From positions 3,438,045 to 3,502,044 of the forward strand of contig CM031628.1 in assembly GCA_018398815.1 (NCBI GenBank): a DNA stretch of 64,000 nt. The letters run 5' to 3'. The translations under genes and the position numbers were made by a program. Of the stretch, positions 1-13,254 are shown piece after piece; positions within the stretch are counted from its first letter, which is position 1, and every line of letters starts with the position of its first letter. Source of the stretch: Conus ventricosus. Lineage: Eukaryota; Mollusca; Gastropoda; Neogastropoda; Conidae. The notes beneath the pieces are model-generated. The model was not told the origin of the DNA. It saw nothing but the letters and a program-made list of their open reading frames with translations, and did no database searches.

Positions 1-32
<32 letters not shown>

Positions 33-58
33 TGGGTGTGGGGGGGGGGGGGGGGGGT

Positions 59-135
<77 letters not shown>
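1..135. repeat. Poly-G tract
   Basis: Almost uninterrupted G for 135 bases at the scaffold edge, broken by a few T. The conceptual polyglycine reading is meaningless. Long pure G/C runs recur at 32297-32353, 34585-34700, 42208-42438, 57155-57175 and 58747-58798, which suggests a read or consensus artefact at least in part. Confidence 0.9.
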
Positions 136-137
<2 letters not shown>

Positions 138-3100
138 AGAGGGAGAGGGGGGGGGGGGCCCTCTCTTCTCTCTTCTCTCTCCCCTCTCTCTCTTTCCCTT
201 TTTTTCCCCCTCCCTTCCATCTCTTCTCCCCTATTTTTATCCAAAAGTCTGTTCATTTTTTCATTTGTGTTATGCCCTTGGCATACCTCATATAAGAACC
301 TATCATTTTGTCCATTCAAAAAATGTCAGGTTTTTTGTGCAAAACGATTGGGGGGCAAATGAAAAAAAAGAAAGTTTTTTGTTTTTTTATTTTTTTGTTT
401 TTTGTATAATAAGCAGCACTGGGGTGAAGTGTAAGTAAAACCCCACATTTAAAACAAAAACAAACCCAGCTCGTATCAAACGCCGAAAAAACTCAAATCA
501 CCAAAATTGTCCATTTTTAAGAGAAACGCAGACTATTGGTGTGTGGAGAAGGGTTTAATCAACAAAAAACAAAACAAAAAAAAAAAAAAAGTCAAAGAGG
601 AAAAGACATGGTCAATAAAAAAGACATTTTTCATTTTTCATCCACCATTTATTCAAAAAAAAGCAAACCCAAATATCCAAACAAGTTTTATCAAGACACC
701 ATTATTTGTAACACGTTTTTTTGTACATAAAAGATATACACAAAACCCAAAACTGCCCCTTCGTAACAAGTATCCCCTAAATTCCCCAAAAACTGTCCAT
801 TCTGTAATAAAATCGAGGACGAAATACATTTTAGTTTGTTTGTCCACCTAAAAAGAAAAGAGATAAATTTTTTTGCTTCATATAGAATTTTCTCAAGTGC
901 GTTGCTTTTTTTACTGCAAAAAAAAAGAAATTGAAACTCGCTCTTTTGCTATGTTCTTAAAGAGGAACTGTTATCAGTTAACCACAATGCCAGAGTAATT
1001 TCGGAAGAACATTTTGTTATCAAATATTTTCATTCATAAATTTCAGAAATGCGCGACCGGGGGTTCTATTTTTTCTTGAAATTTGAAGGGGTAGGGGCGT
1101 TTGCAATTAAAATTTTTTTTTTTAAATTTCAATCTTCCCAAAGTCATTACATGAAAAAATTTTTAGCTTGCATTGTTTCCCCTACTATTTAAATTGGTTG
1201 GATTATAACATGTGTTGTTGTTGTGTGTGTGTGTGTGTTGTTGTGGGGTTGGGTTTTTGTGTGTGTGTTGTGTTTTCGGAGGGGTTTTAAGCAGTAAAAA
1301 AATGACTAAATAAATGAAATAAAAATTTTTAAAAAGAAGGGGGGGGTAGATTGAGGCAAAGATCCGTGTGAAAAAAATGTCCCAAAAAGCTTTCGCTTGA
1401 GGACGTAAAACTCAACTTTTTTCGGAATGGGGGGGGTTGGGTTAAACGCCCTGAAGAACGCCCACCCTAAACTCCCCCTTTTCCCTTCCGCCCCCCGAAA
1501 AATCATTTAGGTCTTTTATGAGTTGATAGTCAAAATACGATTTCTCGTGTGACGTTATTTTAGCAATTTAAAAAAAGCCCCCCCACCCTTCCCCTCCCCC
1601 CCCCCCCACAAACCCCTTTTTTGCTTGTTAATGATTTTAAAATCTTCGACTCGGGGTTCTCCCTGTGACGAACCCAAAATTTTTCCCCCCAAAATCCTGG
1701 GGCCTATTAAAGCGAAGGTTAAAGCAGCAAAGTTCGAAAGGAGGTCTCCCTTTTTTTTTTCCCCTCGGTTTGACTTCTCTCTCTTCTCTCTCCTCTTTCT
1801 CTTCTTCTTCTCTCTCTCCTCCTTCCCTCTCTGGAGAACAAAAGAACTAACGAACGTCGAATTTTATTTTAAGGGGGGTTTAATAGAATAACTACTTTTT
1901 TAAAACCCCACATCAAGCAAAAAAAAAATGTTTTTGAAAGAAACAAAAATCAACGAGACAGAGAGAGGAGAGGGAGGGAAAAGGAGAGGAGAGAGGTGTG
2001 TTGTGTGTGTGTGGGGGTTTTTTTTGTGTGTGTGGTGTATAAGGGGAAGTGTTTTGTGCTTTTGGGAAGTGTGAAACGGATAATTTCATAACATAAAAAG
2101 GAGGGTGGGGGGGGATGTGGGTAAGAAGTAGGGGGGGGTTGGAGGGGATAGGGGGAGGGGCAAAAATAATTGGGACAGAAAGAATCGTAAATAAATAACC
2201 CAAGAATGTAAATTCATAACCCCTTATGTTAAAAAAGTATTTTCAATACAATAGGCTGTTTATAAGTAAACTGAAGAAGTAGAAAATTGTTTTAAAAAGG
2301 AATCGGTGTTGATGCTAGTGCAAATTTTCAGCTTTGCCATTAAAAAAATTTTCTTCCATTTTTTCTGTAAAAATGTTTGATGTGAATGACCCGGGGGAGA
2401 AAAGTTTGACCCTTTTGAAGTGAAGAAAATGTAATCAAGTGTGACGTTCCCACTTGCAACAAACGGGGTTTTTTGTTGTTTGTTGTTGTTGTTTTTAAAA
2501 GAGAATTTCGTTTTGAAAGATCAAGTCTGAAGCGAAAAACGGGGTGAAATTTGGGTCTACAATGATAGAATAAGATTGAAAACTTTTTGGATATTTTTTC
2601 AAAGGTTTTTTTTTTTGACGGTAGCATCTTCTTTTCGTAGGTTTATTTTCCCCAAAATTTTTTCCCTGCTGTTTAAGGAGACTCATTTTTTCCTCAATTG
2701 AAAGGGAGAGGAAATTTTGTAGCTTCCCCTGCTCTTTTTGCCCCCCTTTTTCTGGCTGTGTGTCTCCCATTCACTGCCTTTTATGCCCAAATAAGATATA
2801 TCCGCGAAATTCGGTGACAGGCATTTTACCGACGGCAATGTAATAGAAAAAATTTTGTAATCGAGGTCAGGCTGTTTTTTTTCTATCCAAAATGTAGAAA
2901 GGAAAATAGGTTTTAACTAAAATTTTTTTATTCAGAAGAAAAAAGAAGCTTTCCCCTTCCCATTAATTTTTTTGGGGGAACAAGGGACGAGACAAAAAAA
3001 GCCCTCACAAAGCCTTTGGGAAACCCTTCATTCAGACAACTGTTGTCCGGGGGGGAGGGGAGAAGGGGGTCGGGTAGGCTGAACGCCTTTTTGGGGGAAA

Positions 3101-6100
3101 TTGTGTTTTTAAATGAGGGGGCGGAAAACCTCCCTTTCTACTGTTCGTTTGAAAGACCCCAACCCGACAAGGCAAAAGAAAAATCATTATTTGGAAAAGA
3201 GTAAGGGAACTGCGCTTAAGAAATTGGCGAGTTCACTTCAAAGAATAAGAACCGGGCGCGGTACTATTCCTCCCCCCCCCCCCCCCCCTTAATTACCAAA
3301 AAAAAGGGGGGGGGGGGGGGAGTGGGGGGCTGACCCCCGTCTGTCCCCCCCCTCCCAACAATTGAAGAAAAAATTTATGGACGGCTGGTTTGGGGTGCGC
3401 CTCCTTCTCTCCACTTCACGGAATTCTTATTATTTAGGTGTTGCCTTGATGCGATTTTCCAGCGGGGCCAATGGTCGGGCTCTGGAACTAGGTGCCTCTT
3501 TGTCCCCCCACTAAAGGACCACGTCCAATGAAAAGGACGTGTGCGAGGCCCCCGCCGTGAAGCTGCTGTAGTTCAAAAGTTAAGATCCGATTTTTTTGGT
3601 AGGGGTGCTGAAGTGTGGAGAAGGGTGTACCGCTGTTAAAAGCTGGAGATCCAAGAAGCGGGCTGACGGGGGGATTGTGCGACGAGCAGTGAACGTCCCA
3701 CGCGCGGTGCTCAGTGGGGCAGGTTCAGCAATAAAAACGAGCGCACATGCCCACTGGCGTACACACACCCCGTGGTTTTTTCTAATTGGAGGCTGGCACA
3801 CAAGGTAGATACTTGGTCCACGAATAGCGGAAAGGAGGGAAAAGAAAAGGGGAAGACTGTTCTGAAATCCACCGTTTTTGGTGAAGGCCTCGAGGGAACT
3901 GATGTCTTCGGTTGGATTACCATGGTTCCCATTATGCTACTGAACGGTTTAAGTTATGTTTCCCAATTTGTTTATTTTTTTTTTTTTTCCCCCTTTTTTC
4001 CCCCCCCCTCCCCCACCTTCCCCCTTTATGAAATTTTTATTTACTAAATTATCTTTTCGAAGTCTAATGAATATGGAAAAAAATTTAGCCTCCTTGTTTT
4101 TTCCCCCCCTTCTAAATTGTTCACACTATAAATTTTCTCCCCCCCCCCAATTTGATCCCCCTTGTCTTTAGTGGGGAAAAAGGGGCCAAAGTTTTTCCCC
4201 TACATTTTTATATATTTGCCTAAGTTTTAGTTTTTTCAGCAACTTTTTTCCCCCCCATCTTTCGTTTGATTTATTTTCCCCCCTCCACTGGTGCTTTGGG
4301 GAGTGCTATTTGGGTTTTTTTTGCACCCTTGGTGGTTGGGAAAACCCGGGTTTTTGGGGTGTGGTGTGTCTTATTGAGCCGGGCGCAAACAAAGGGGTGT
4401 CCCCTGATGAATTTCACCCAAAGGGGAAGAAACCTCGGGGCAGGCTATAAACTATATTGCCTTTAAAAGGGGGATTTCGATGGTTCCCTTTTACAGCTGT
4501 GAATTTTTATATTTGTAATAGGCCTATGTTTTTTAATTCATGTCCCCAGTTTCTCCATCTTCAAACCCCCCGTCCCCCTTTTTTAAGTCCCCAAAATCTT
4601 TGCCAATCTTACTATAAACAGCGGTTGTAGGCCCGCCTTGTTTTTCCCCCCCTTTATTGTTCGCTAGTATTTTTCGACTTTATCAGTTTAAAAAGGGGTG
4701 CAGTCTTGATAAAAGTTACTCTGAGTTTGGTTTTCTTTTTGGGGGGGAAAAGTTACCCCACTTTTTTACGTAAATTGTTCAGGTTCAAACACACGCACAC
4801 AAAAGTATATAATAAATATAATATATTTATAATTTATTATTGATGCAAAATGGTTTTCAAACGGCCCCAGTTTAGTAAACCCCCCGAAAAATAAGGTGCA
4901 GACACCCCCCCTTTTTTTAAGTTTTCGTTCCCAGGGACTGAACACAACCCAAAGATTCTGCTAGTTTTAAGACGGACACCAAAAAAATTAATTTAAAAGA
5001 ACACGAGGGCCATTAAATAAAAATTTTAATTTGATCCATGATAAAACATCAAAGTAGTATCTCAAACTCCCCAATTTAACATGCATTTTAATAAAGAAAA
5101 CAATTAACAATTCCCAAAAGATTTTCCCTTAGCTGTTTATGGTGGGAAATACACCGGGCCCAACATGTTTTGAAAGTTGGTAGGGATTTAATTTGTGCCC
5201 GCGAAATCATTCGCTGCCCGTTACCCAAATTTAAATTCGGTCTTTTTGGGTTCTCGTAAAACGAAAAAGTTTGAAACCCGAAGTTTTCCTGATATGAGAA
5301 GGGGCCAGTTTAAATAAAAGGCCAAAATCGCAGTGTACGGGAGCCAACAATTTTGCATGCGACGGGCTCAGTGATAGTCGCCCTTTTTGTTTGGACCACA
5401 TTCTGCAGTCTTTTCAGATTCTATCATTTTGTTCCAACCGTCAGCCCCTGTTAATTAAAAAGAATTAAACGGCAAAGTGGAATTTGCAAAAGTCAGGGGG
5501 TAGTGTTTTTTTTTTTGGAGTAATCAAAAACTTTTACTGTCGAAAAGGATTTAGATTTCCCGATCTCTGTTTGCAATTAGGGCCCAGCTCTTTCCCAGTA
5601 GGCCTAGTCTAGATTCACCCTAGTCCCCGAGTCGGCGACTGTTTTCCCGCGTGCATTTACCAACAGCGCTCGCTTTATGAGGTTATGGGTTTAGGCTATT
5701 GTTCAAAACGGGAAAAAGAAACTTCAGTTTGGGCCTGTGTTTCTGCTGATTTAAAGGGTTTTTAAAAAATTTCAGCCCATTTTGTATTACAAAGACTTTT
5801 TTAAACCCTTTTTTTGCGTAATCATTTTCTGTTTTGAACTGGATTTATTCGATGTGAAAAGACAAAAAACAATATGCGACCTGTGATCGCTACTTTTTTG
5901 ACAAAGGGAAAACTTTCCTTTAATTACGGGAAGACAGTCTTTTCTTTTCTTTGTTCATCTTATGATTAAAGGAAATGCAGTAAACTGTGAATTTAGGGCA
6001 AAGGAATCACAAATTTTTTCTTGACTATATATTGTTATTTTTATCGCACAAAAACACCCCCTTGCGGGAGATAAAAGGGGCAACATCTTCCGTACTACAT

Positions 6101-7360
6101 CAGAAAAAAGACTTGCACCTCATTCAAAAAACAAAGGGCCCCAAAATTAGCCCAAAAGGGGCCTCATTTCTTATGTTTACGTTAATGTAACGTAAGGGTT
6201 AAAGGTATTTTGCATATACATCTTTTCATTTTAACACCCCTTTTGAATGTCCCCAATTTTTGAAAAAAGCAACAACCCTTTAATAATATATATGCGACAT
6301 GACATTGGCAAAATAAAAAACCCCGAATAAACCGTTGAGTGCCACACGTACCCTATCCAACCAAACAGATTTAAATAGGAACCCCATCCCCCTTTTAAAA
6401 TTTAGAATGCACACAGAAATCTGTCCCCCGTGCTGATGGGCAAAACATTTCTGAATGAAAAGACCCCAAATGGAATTTTCCCCCGCACAATGGCCATGAA
6501 ATTTATAAATCACAGTGCAAGAAAATTATTACTGAGGTTTCCAGACAAGACTTGAATTATTTTAAAAATCGAAAAGAAATCAAATCCAAAAAGGTATAGA
6601 AAACCCACTCGCCTCAAAAAATAATCAAACAGGTGTTATAAAAATTGAATCGCAGATTCCGAGATAGAACACCGGGTCTATGTTGGGGTAGGGAAGGGGG
6701 AAAATAAATATGAAACAAAAACAAATCTCAAACAACAACAAAACAACCTTGACCAGTCGGAATACAAGGGGGGTTTAGTTAGGGTGGTTTTTTAAACATT
6801 AAATTTGTGGGACGTTTCTTTGTTGAAAAACCCCGGGAACAAAAGGTCCTGCAATGCTGCTTCGATCGATCCAAAAAGACTAAACCGTTTTTAATTTTGA
6901 GGTTCGGGAAGAATACCTACGTAAAAAGTTCAAAAACACATTTACAAATTCAAAAAAAAAGCATAGCCAGGGATGTTTGCACTGCTTTTATATAAATCTT
7001 TTCGGAAAACGTTTTAATTGAAATTTTAACATGATTTTTTAAAGATGGCGAGTTCGAAAGCTAGAACAGCGGTATGTTTTGATTCGCAGGGGTAAGGTCG
7101 TTTTAAACAATGTGAAAAGTTGTGCAAAAGGACTAGTAAAATAATACCTAGAATGCTAGAAATGTTGTAAGTTATTGTATTAATTCGTTCAATTCTTTAC
7201 TTTGTTAATCTCATACAAGAAAATTTGTTGCATGTTTACCCTGAAAATTTTACGATTTAAGACGTGAAATTTTGACCAGTAAATCACAAATAAAATTGTG
7301 CAATAAAAATGATTATACTGATTTGTAGGTATTATATCACAAGTTAAATACAAGAATTTT
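136..7360. other. Unannotated, homopolymer-rich sequence
   Basis: No recognisable gene, RNA or mobile element was found in this 7.2-kb stretch. It holds short low-complexity blocks: a CT-rich run near 160-230, GT runs near 1215-1275 and 1995-2035, CT runs near 1780-1830, C and G runs near 3270-3350, and a short TA-rich block near 4805-4840. Open frames here are under 115 codons, have low-complexity composition and match no family I know. Frequent A/T/G/C runs of 5-10 bases suggest poor consensus quality. Confidence 0.6.
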
Positions 7361-7365
7361 TACCC

Positions 7366-7960
7366 GACCACACACACACACCACCCCACACAAACACACA
7401 CACACACCCACCACCCACACACACCACACGTAACAGGCTACAAACCCCTACGCAGTATTGCAGTCGTGTGCACACCTACAACCAAAGCAAACAAACACAC
7501 ACTACACACAACACAAAAATACAACACGCAGGCGCCACAAAACACACACACACCACACACCCACCCAACACCCAAACACACCACACAAAAACCCACACAA
7601 CACACGCCGCACCAGCACAAAAACTCAACCCTATATCACTATCATTATCCATCAAAGATCCAAAACAATGTAAAACATAAAAAAACATGTGTAAGGTAAT
7701 ATTAGGCATATATAGTAAAAAACCAATCCGGAATAAAAAAAATAAATTTTTTGATTGACACATATACAATTTCCACAAATGCAACACAAAACACAAAACA
7801 AAACACACCCACACACACCACACACACACCCCCCACCACCACAACCGCCACACACACCACCAGCACACAACACCACACACACCCACCACACACACACACA
7901 ACAACACACACACACCACACAAACAAAAACACAAAACACAACACACACAAAACACAACCT
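7366..7960. repeat. CA-rich microsatellite cluster
   Basis: Imperfect (CA)n/(CCA)n tracts at 7370-7432, 7490-7620 and 7790-7960 are separated by ordinary AT-rich sequence. Apparent Cys/Val-rich or Thr/His-rich proteins on the two strands are translations of this simple repeat. Confidence 0.85.
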
Positions 7961-8059
7961 TAAAAAAAAAACAAAATATAGGGGAATAGAAAAAGCATGT
8001 ATTAAAAAAAAAAAAAAAAATGTAAAATAAGTAAAATATTGAGTTTCTGGAAAAAAAAA

Positions 8060-11000
8060 AAAAGGATAATTTTAGATCATCCAATATGACCCCATCCGGT
8101 TTGGCACGTGGGTAGGTTAAGGAGAGTTGTTTCAGAGTTAGGGTATGCAACACGTAACATATTTAACAATGTATCAGCAATAAAGTAGCGGGTCAAAATA
8201 ACAATGGGAGAAATTCTGCCAAAGAATCGTTAGATCTGAAAGCAGGGACTAAAAATTTTTCAATTTGAAACTGTTGGGCCCGCTCCGATTTCGCTTCGTG
8301 CGTCGAGGGTGGGATGTTGAACTAGGAAAGGATGTGAACACGTCTTACCCCTGGAAATAGTTCACGAAATGCTGTAGGTGTAGCAGGTTATAATGGTGGG
8401 GAAAACCCGTTTTTTCAGGAGGGTACAACTAAAAGGGGATAAGAAAAAAATTTTAATTCCCGTCAACCCGGGTGGTGACCCTTTTTTGATACTCAGAGGT
8501 TGGCTAAAAGGGGAAATTGTCAAAAGTTATGTGAAAGACGATCGACTTTTGAAATAATTCCTGAAATGTGCGTGTGGTAGGGTTTTGGCGGTTAAATCCT
8601 GTTCAAAAAAAGATTTTGGAAATGAAAGAGATTTAAAAGAAACTGCTTACATTGCAGAAAACCCGAAATGATTTACAAAGTTTTACTGAAAATGTTGGGG
8701 GTTGGGAAATTTTGTTAAAAATTGTGCAAACGCGACTGCTAAATAAGGGTTTTTCCAAGCCAGGGGGGGGGAATAGTCCGTTTGTAGAGGGGCCGGGAAC
8801 CTAAACCAGGGGGCGGGGTTTTATTTTCTGCCGGGCGTTTCGGCCGGGGGGTTTTTCCCTCGGGGTTAAAATTGTTTGACTCCTTTCCCCTACAGTCCTT
8901 CGAATGAGACTATAAAACGAGGTTCCTTTGAAAGCATGCATAAAAAATCTTGAAACGTAAAATCCCATCACCAATTTCGGAAAAAGAAGGCCCCGTTTTG
9001 GCTGTTGGTATGGATGACACGTTACACATAGCATGCACCTTCCCTGAAGATGGAGTATGGCTGCTTTAATGGCGGGATAAAAAAAACGGTCATACACACA
9101 AAACTCCACTCCCTTTGTTGGATAGATAGGATTGATACTTGCCTGTCCATATAGGGAGTGTTCGCAGGAGTATCAGCCTGTATACGCAGAAGAAGCAATC
9201 CAAGCATAGTTTATATATTGCAGCATTTTCATAGGTAGAAATTCTGTTCGGAAATCGTTAGAAATTGAAAGAGAGCGATTCAAAATGATTATGAATTCGA
9301 ATGGGTTGGCGATGTCTGACTACACTTTAATACGCAAAGGATAGGTGTAATTGAAGCTACATGAAAAGTTATGTAAACACGATCACACAACGTGAAATAG
9401 TTCCTGAAATGCTGGAAATGTTTTATGGTTATTGTGTTTTTGAAATCCTGTTCGGAAATGAATAGGAAATGAAAGAGTAATTAGAAAAGGATTGAATTCC
9501 AGATAATCCAATATGACCGACCTGTTTTTGACATGTAGAGGGTAGGTTTTGGAGAAGGTATGTCACAGTCATGTGAACACGATCGCACAGTCAAAGATAT
9601 GTCCAAGACTGGTAGAGATGTTACAGCATTTACGTATGGCAGAAATTCTGTTCGGAAGTCTACAAGAATTAAAACAGGACGATTCTAACAGTTACGATTT
9701 CAAACTGACCATACATTTCTGGGTATGTGTTGATACTTAGAGGTAGGGATAGCTGGAGGTGTGTGAAGAGCTGTGCAAACAGTATCACACTATTGGAAAC
9801 AGTCTGTAGAATGTTGTAGCTGTTACAGGATTAGTATGGGATAGAAAACCTGTTTGACAAACGAGAACAAATGAATGAGAATGACTTTTTAAAAAAACCT
9901 ATTATAAATCCAAAATGGTTGACTCTGTCTTAATACAAAGAGCGTAGGGTTAGGAGAAGTTATGTCAAAAGTTATGCAAACACGATCGCTCACTCGGCAA
10001 TATATCAAAGCATAGTGTAGATATTACATAGGTCGTAAATCAGCAGAAACTGAAAGAGAACGATTGAAAAATGGTCACGAATTCAAAACTGGTTGCCTGC
10101 ATCCGACCGCTTAGAAGGTGGGAGTTGCTGAAGCTATGTGAAAAGGTATGCATACATGAACACGCTACGTGGAATAGTTCCCCAAATGCTGTGGATGTTG
10201 TATCACTATTATGTGATAGAAATCCTCTTCGAAAAAGATAGAAAAGGAATGAGAGTGATTATAATGTTATTAAATTCCGGGTCAGTCCAGAAAGGCCGAC
10301 TCTGTTTTAATAGAGGGTAGGGTTGAGGGAAGTCATCTTGAAAGTTATGCAGTCACGATCACACACTCAACAATGTGTGAAAGAATGGTGTAGACGTAGC
10401 AGTATCAGTATATGGCTGAAAGTCTGGAATTCAATCGAAATTGGAATAGAATAATTCTAAATTGATTTACGAATTCTAAACTGGTTGTCCACATTGGACA
10501 TGTAGAGGGAAGGGGTGGTTGAAGCCATGTGAAAATTTATGCGAACACGATCTTACTATGTGAAACAATTCTCGAAATGTTGTAGCTGTTGTAGCATTAT
10601 TATGTAGTAGAAATACTGTTCGCAAAAAAAAAAAAAAGAAAAAAAAGAAGAAAAATAGCAAATGATGTGGAGTGAGAAGAAAACGATTAAATTTCAGATC
10701 AATCCGGAATGGCTGACTCTGTTTTGATACGTAGAGGGTAGAAGTTAGTTCAAACGTTATGCGAAGACGACCGCACTCTGTAAAATAGTTTCTGGAATGC
10801 TGCGGAGGTGGCAGCATTATCATGTGGTTGAAAATCTGTTAGGAAACAGACAGGAAATGAATGAGTGTGACAAGAAATTGCTTAAATTGCAGGTCAACCC
10901 AAAATGACCGACAACGTTTTGATATGCAGAAGGTAAGGTTTGGGGAAGTTATGTTAAAAGTTATGAGAGCCTAATTCTGTATCCTAATAGATATCCAAAC

Positions 11001-11709
11001 ATAGCGTTCACGTTGCAACATTTTTCTGTCAGAAGTTCTGCTCGGAAATCAAAACAAATTAAGAGAAGCGACTCTAAAATGGTTACAAATTCAAATAGGT
11101 TGCCTGCATTCGATTACGATTCCGTACGTAGAGCGTAAGGATTAGTTGAAGCTATGTGAAAAGTTATGCAAATACGACCATGCCATGTGAAATAGTTATT
11201 GAAATGCTGTAGGTATTGTAGGATTATTATGTGATAGAAATCCTATTCGGAAAAAAAAGCAAATGAATGACAGTGATTAGAAAATGGTTAAAGTCAAGAT
11301 AAATCCAGTGGCTGACTCTGTTTTGATCCATAAAGGGTTAGGAGAAGTTGTATTAAAAGTTATGCTAACGCGATCACACTGTGTAAAATAGTTCCTGTGG
11401 AGGTGGTTGTAGTTGAAATCTTGTTCGGAAATAGATGAGAAATAAATGAAACTACCAAGAATTTGCTCAAATTGCAGATCAACCCAAAATGACTCTCAAC
11501 GTTTTGACATACAGAGGAAAGGGTTAGGGGAAGTTATGTTAAAAGTTGTGTGAACGTGACTGCGTAAACTATGACATATCCAAGCATAGTGGATATGTTG
11601 CAGTATTTCTTCATGGCGGAAATCTTGTGGGAAATTCAATGGAAATTGAAAGAGAGTGATTCTAAAATGGATACGGATTCGAATTGGTTGCCGGCGTCCG
11701 ACTTCGCTT
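8060..11709. repeat. ~200-bp satellite array, left part
   Basis: A diverged tandem repeat with a period close to 200 bp. The box around 'agagggtagg' recurs near 8110, 8310, 9530, 9735, 9940, 10115, 10312, 10503, 10732, 10922, 11127, 11327 and 11510. Other conserved words are 'aacacgatc' and 'gtgaaatagttcctgaaatg'. Copies are heavily mutated, so the array is old. It resumes after 29451 on the far side of the Polinton, so it is the insertion target. No coding potential is seen. Confidence 0.8.
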
Positions 11710-11940
11710 AGAGAATGTAAATATACGGGTTCACGACCACCCATGTTATTCTGCACGAAAACCCCCTTTTTCACATACAAATCGCGTCCATCTCATGTCA
11801 TTTTTGGCCAAAATCAACACCTGTTTCACACTAAGATTAACACGCCAAAACCTCTAAAATCCACGTAATTGTCAATTTAAAATGGGGGTTTCCGTGCAGA
11901 ATAACATGGGTGATCGTGAACCCGTATATTTACATTCTCT
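11710..11940. repeat. Palindromic end module, left
   Basis: The outermost 231 bp is itself an inverted repeat. The first ~57 bases (from AGAGAATGTAAATATACGGG) recur reverse-complemented at about 11885-11940. The module could fold into a long hairpin. It is not flanked by its own target duplication: CGCTT lies outside and CCAGA inside. That argues it belongs to the element end and is not a separately inserted MITE. Confidence 0.85.
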
Positions 11941-12292
11941 CCAGAGACATAAAATCAACTAAGCATTTATATGGCTTGACAACCTCATTCTAGACCGGTT
12001 CCAATCAATATTGCTGACTGGGCCCGCTTGCACGCTCCACTGCACCGGAGGCCTGCATCTAATAATTTATTATTAATCATCACGTGATGCGGCTGAGCTG
12101 CCACGTGTGTGCGTTCAACCAATCGACAGGGGATGACATCATTTTTGCTGGGCACCAAAGTCAGCTTGGAAGCTGCTGGCATTTCTGCTCGTGGCGCTTA
12201 CCAGTGAAAGACGTGTTTGACGAGCCTTGCTTTGCTTCCAACCCGGCCAAAAGAGGTCTAAATTTTTTGGAAGCGAAGCAAGGAAACGTGAA

Positions 12293-12757
12293 ATGACAGT
12301 AAGTGAACTGGATGCTTTTTTTACGTAATTGTTTTGTAGAGAAACTTGATAATGAGCCGATTGACGAAGGTTCTTTTATGAAGCTGAAAAAACATGGCTG
12401 AAATTACGCCTGTTTTACTGAAGGTCGGTTCTGAGATCAAAGCTGAAAATCGTAAAACTCTTCGTCAATCTTTGCTTTTAGGTCATTGGCTTGAAAGAAC
12501 AAAAACTCTTTTCAAAAAATTTAACACCAAAAGCGTCCTGGGATAATTATTTGAAAACTGAAATTTTGAGGAACCTACGCTGTGTAAAAAAACTGATGGA
12601 ATTATCATTTTGTTTTTTCTACTATCCAAAGTTCCACAAGCTTGGAATTTCTATCCACAGCTTGTATGAGAAAAGAAAGCTCATTAAAAATATATGCAAA
12701 GCGACGTTGGCTTTCGCGAGTTCTGGCAAAGCGACGATTAAAACGTGCCTGCTGTGA
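12293..12757 (+). pseudogene. Small gene inside left inverted repeat (frameshifted copy)
   Basis: Left copy of a ~150-residue gene that also lies at 28419-28866 on the other strand. The likely start is ATG at 12293 (MTVSEL), with no good alternative ATG close upstream. An extra T in the run near 12320 and an extra A near 12391 break the frame, and the reading resumes to about 12757. The product would be helical, with no signal peptide or membrane segment. The middle part (LLGHWLERTK, SWDNYLKTE, then KLMELS) loosely resembles the DUF3102-type pattern of phage and plasmid proteins (helix, Gly-x-Trp, 'W..yL', helix), but this is a weak guess. The frameshifts are at homopolymers and may be errors. 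Confidence 0.6.
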
Positions 12758-12879
12758 AAAAAATCAATAAGCAGGCTCCAGCCTAAAAATACGCCATAAC
12801 TGTGTCAATCGTCCGCGCAGAATAATGACCTAGAAAGGCCCTCAACAGGGCCGAAAAATAATACTAAGGGAGGTAACTC

Positions 12880-12971
12880 CTGCACACACCCACACAACCC
12901 ACCCCACACACACCCCAACCCCACCCCAACCCCACGCATGCACACCCAACCCACTCCACACACACCCCACT

Positions 12972-13045
<74 letters not shown>

Positions 13046-13094
13046 CCCACCCCCACCACCACCACCACCCCACACACCCCCGCCCCACCCATGC
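12880..13094. repeat. CA/CCA microsatellite in left TIR
   Basis: A C-rich 'cacacccca' block flanks a pure (CA)n of roughly 35 units (12975-13044). The right TIR carries the same block with a much shorter (GT)n (28154-28190), so the microsatellite length is the main difference between the two repeats. Confidence 0.9.
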
Positions 13095-13254
13095 ACGCAC
13101 GCCCACTCACGTTTTGTCCTACAAAGCAGTGCAGTAAACTAGGTCAAAAGGATCTGGGATTGATTGGCCTAGTTAATTAAGTTAGGCACACCCCACCCCC
13201 TCTGCCCACTCAGGCACACACATAACTTCTTCTGATTCTTGCACAAAAACAAGA

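Larger units (their letters stand above)
11710..13254 (+). repeat. Left terminal inverted repeat of the Polinton
   Basis: About 1545 bp that match 27946-29451 in reverse complement along their whole length. Differences are mostly homopolymer lengths, a few substitutions and a longer (CA)n tract (about 12975-13044). The inner limit is the word 'gcacaaaaacaaga' at 13241-13254. The repeat holds, from outside in: a 231-bp palindromic module, a promoter-like stretch with CACGTG boxes and a CCAAT box (about 12079-12124), a small gene, and the CA microsatellite. Confidence 0.93.

Noticed and set aside
32..362. Polyglycine open frames at the scaffold start
   Set aside because: Translation of a poly-G tract.
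7438..8153. 225-codon Cys/Val-rich frame on the - strand
   Set aside because: Mostly antisense translation of CA microsatellites; no conserved pattern.
11710..11940. Independent MITE insertion at each Polinton end
   Set aside because: No target duplication around the module itself, and two identical, exactly terminal insertions would be needed; kept only as an alternative origin.
12805..13110. Val/Cys repeat proteins in the TIR (also 28091-28378)
   Set aside because: Translation of the (CA)n/(GT)n tracts in the two TIRs.
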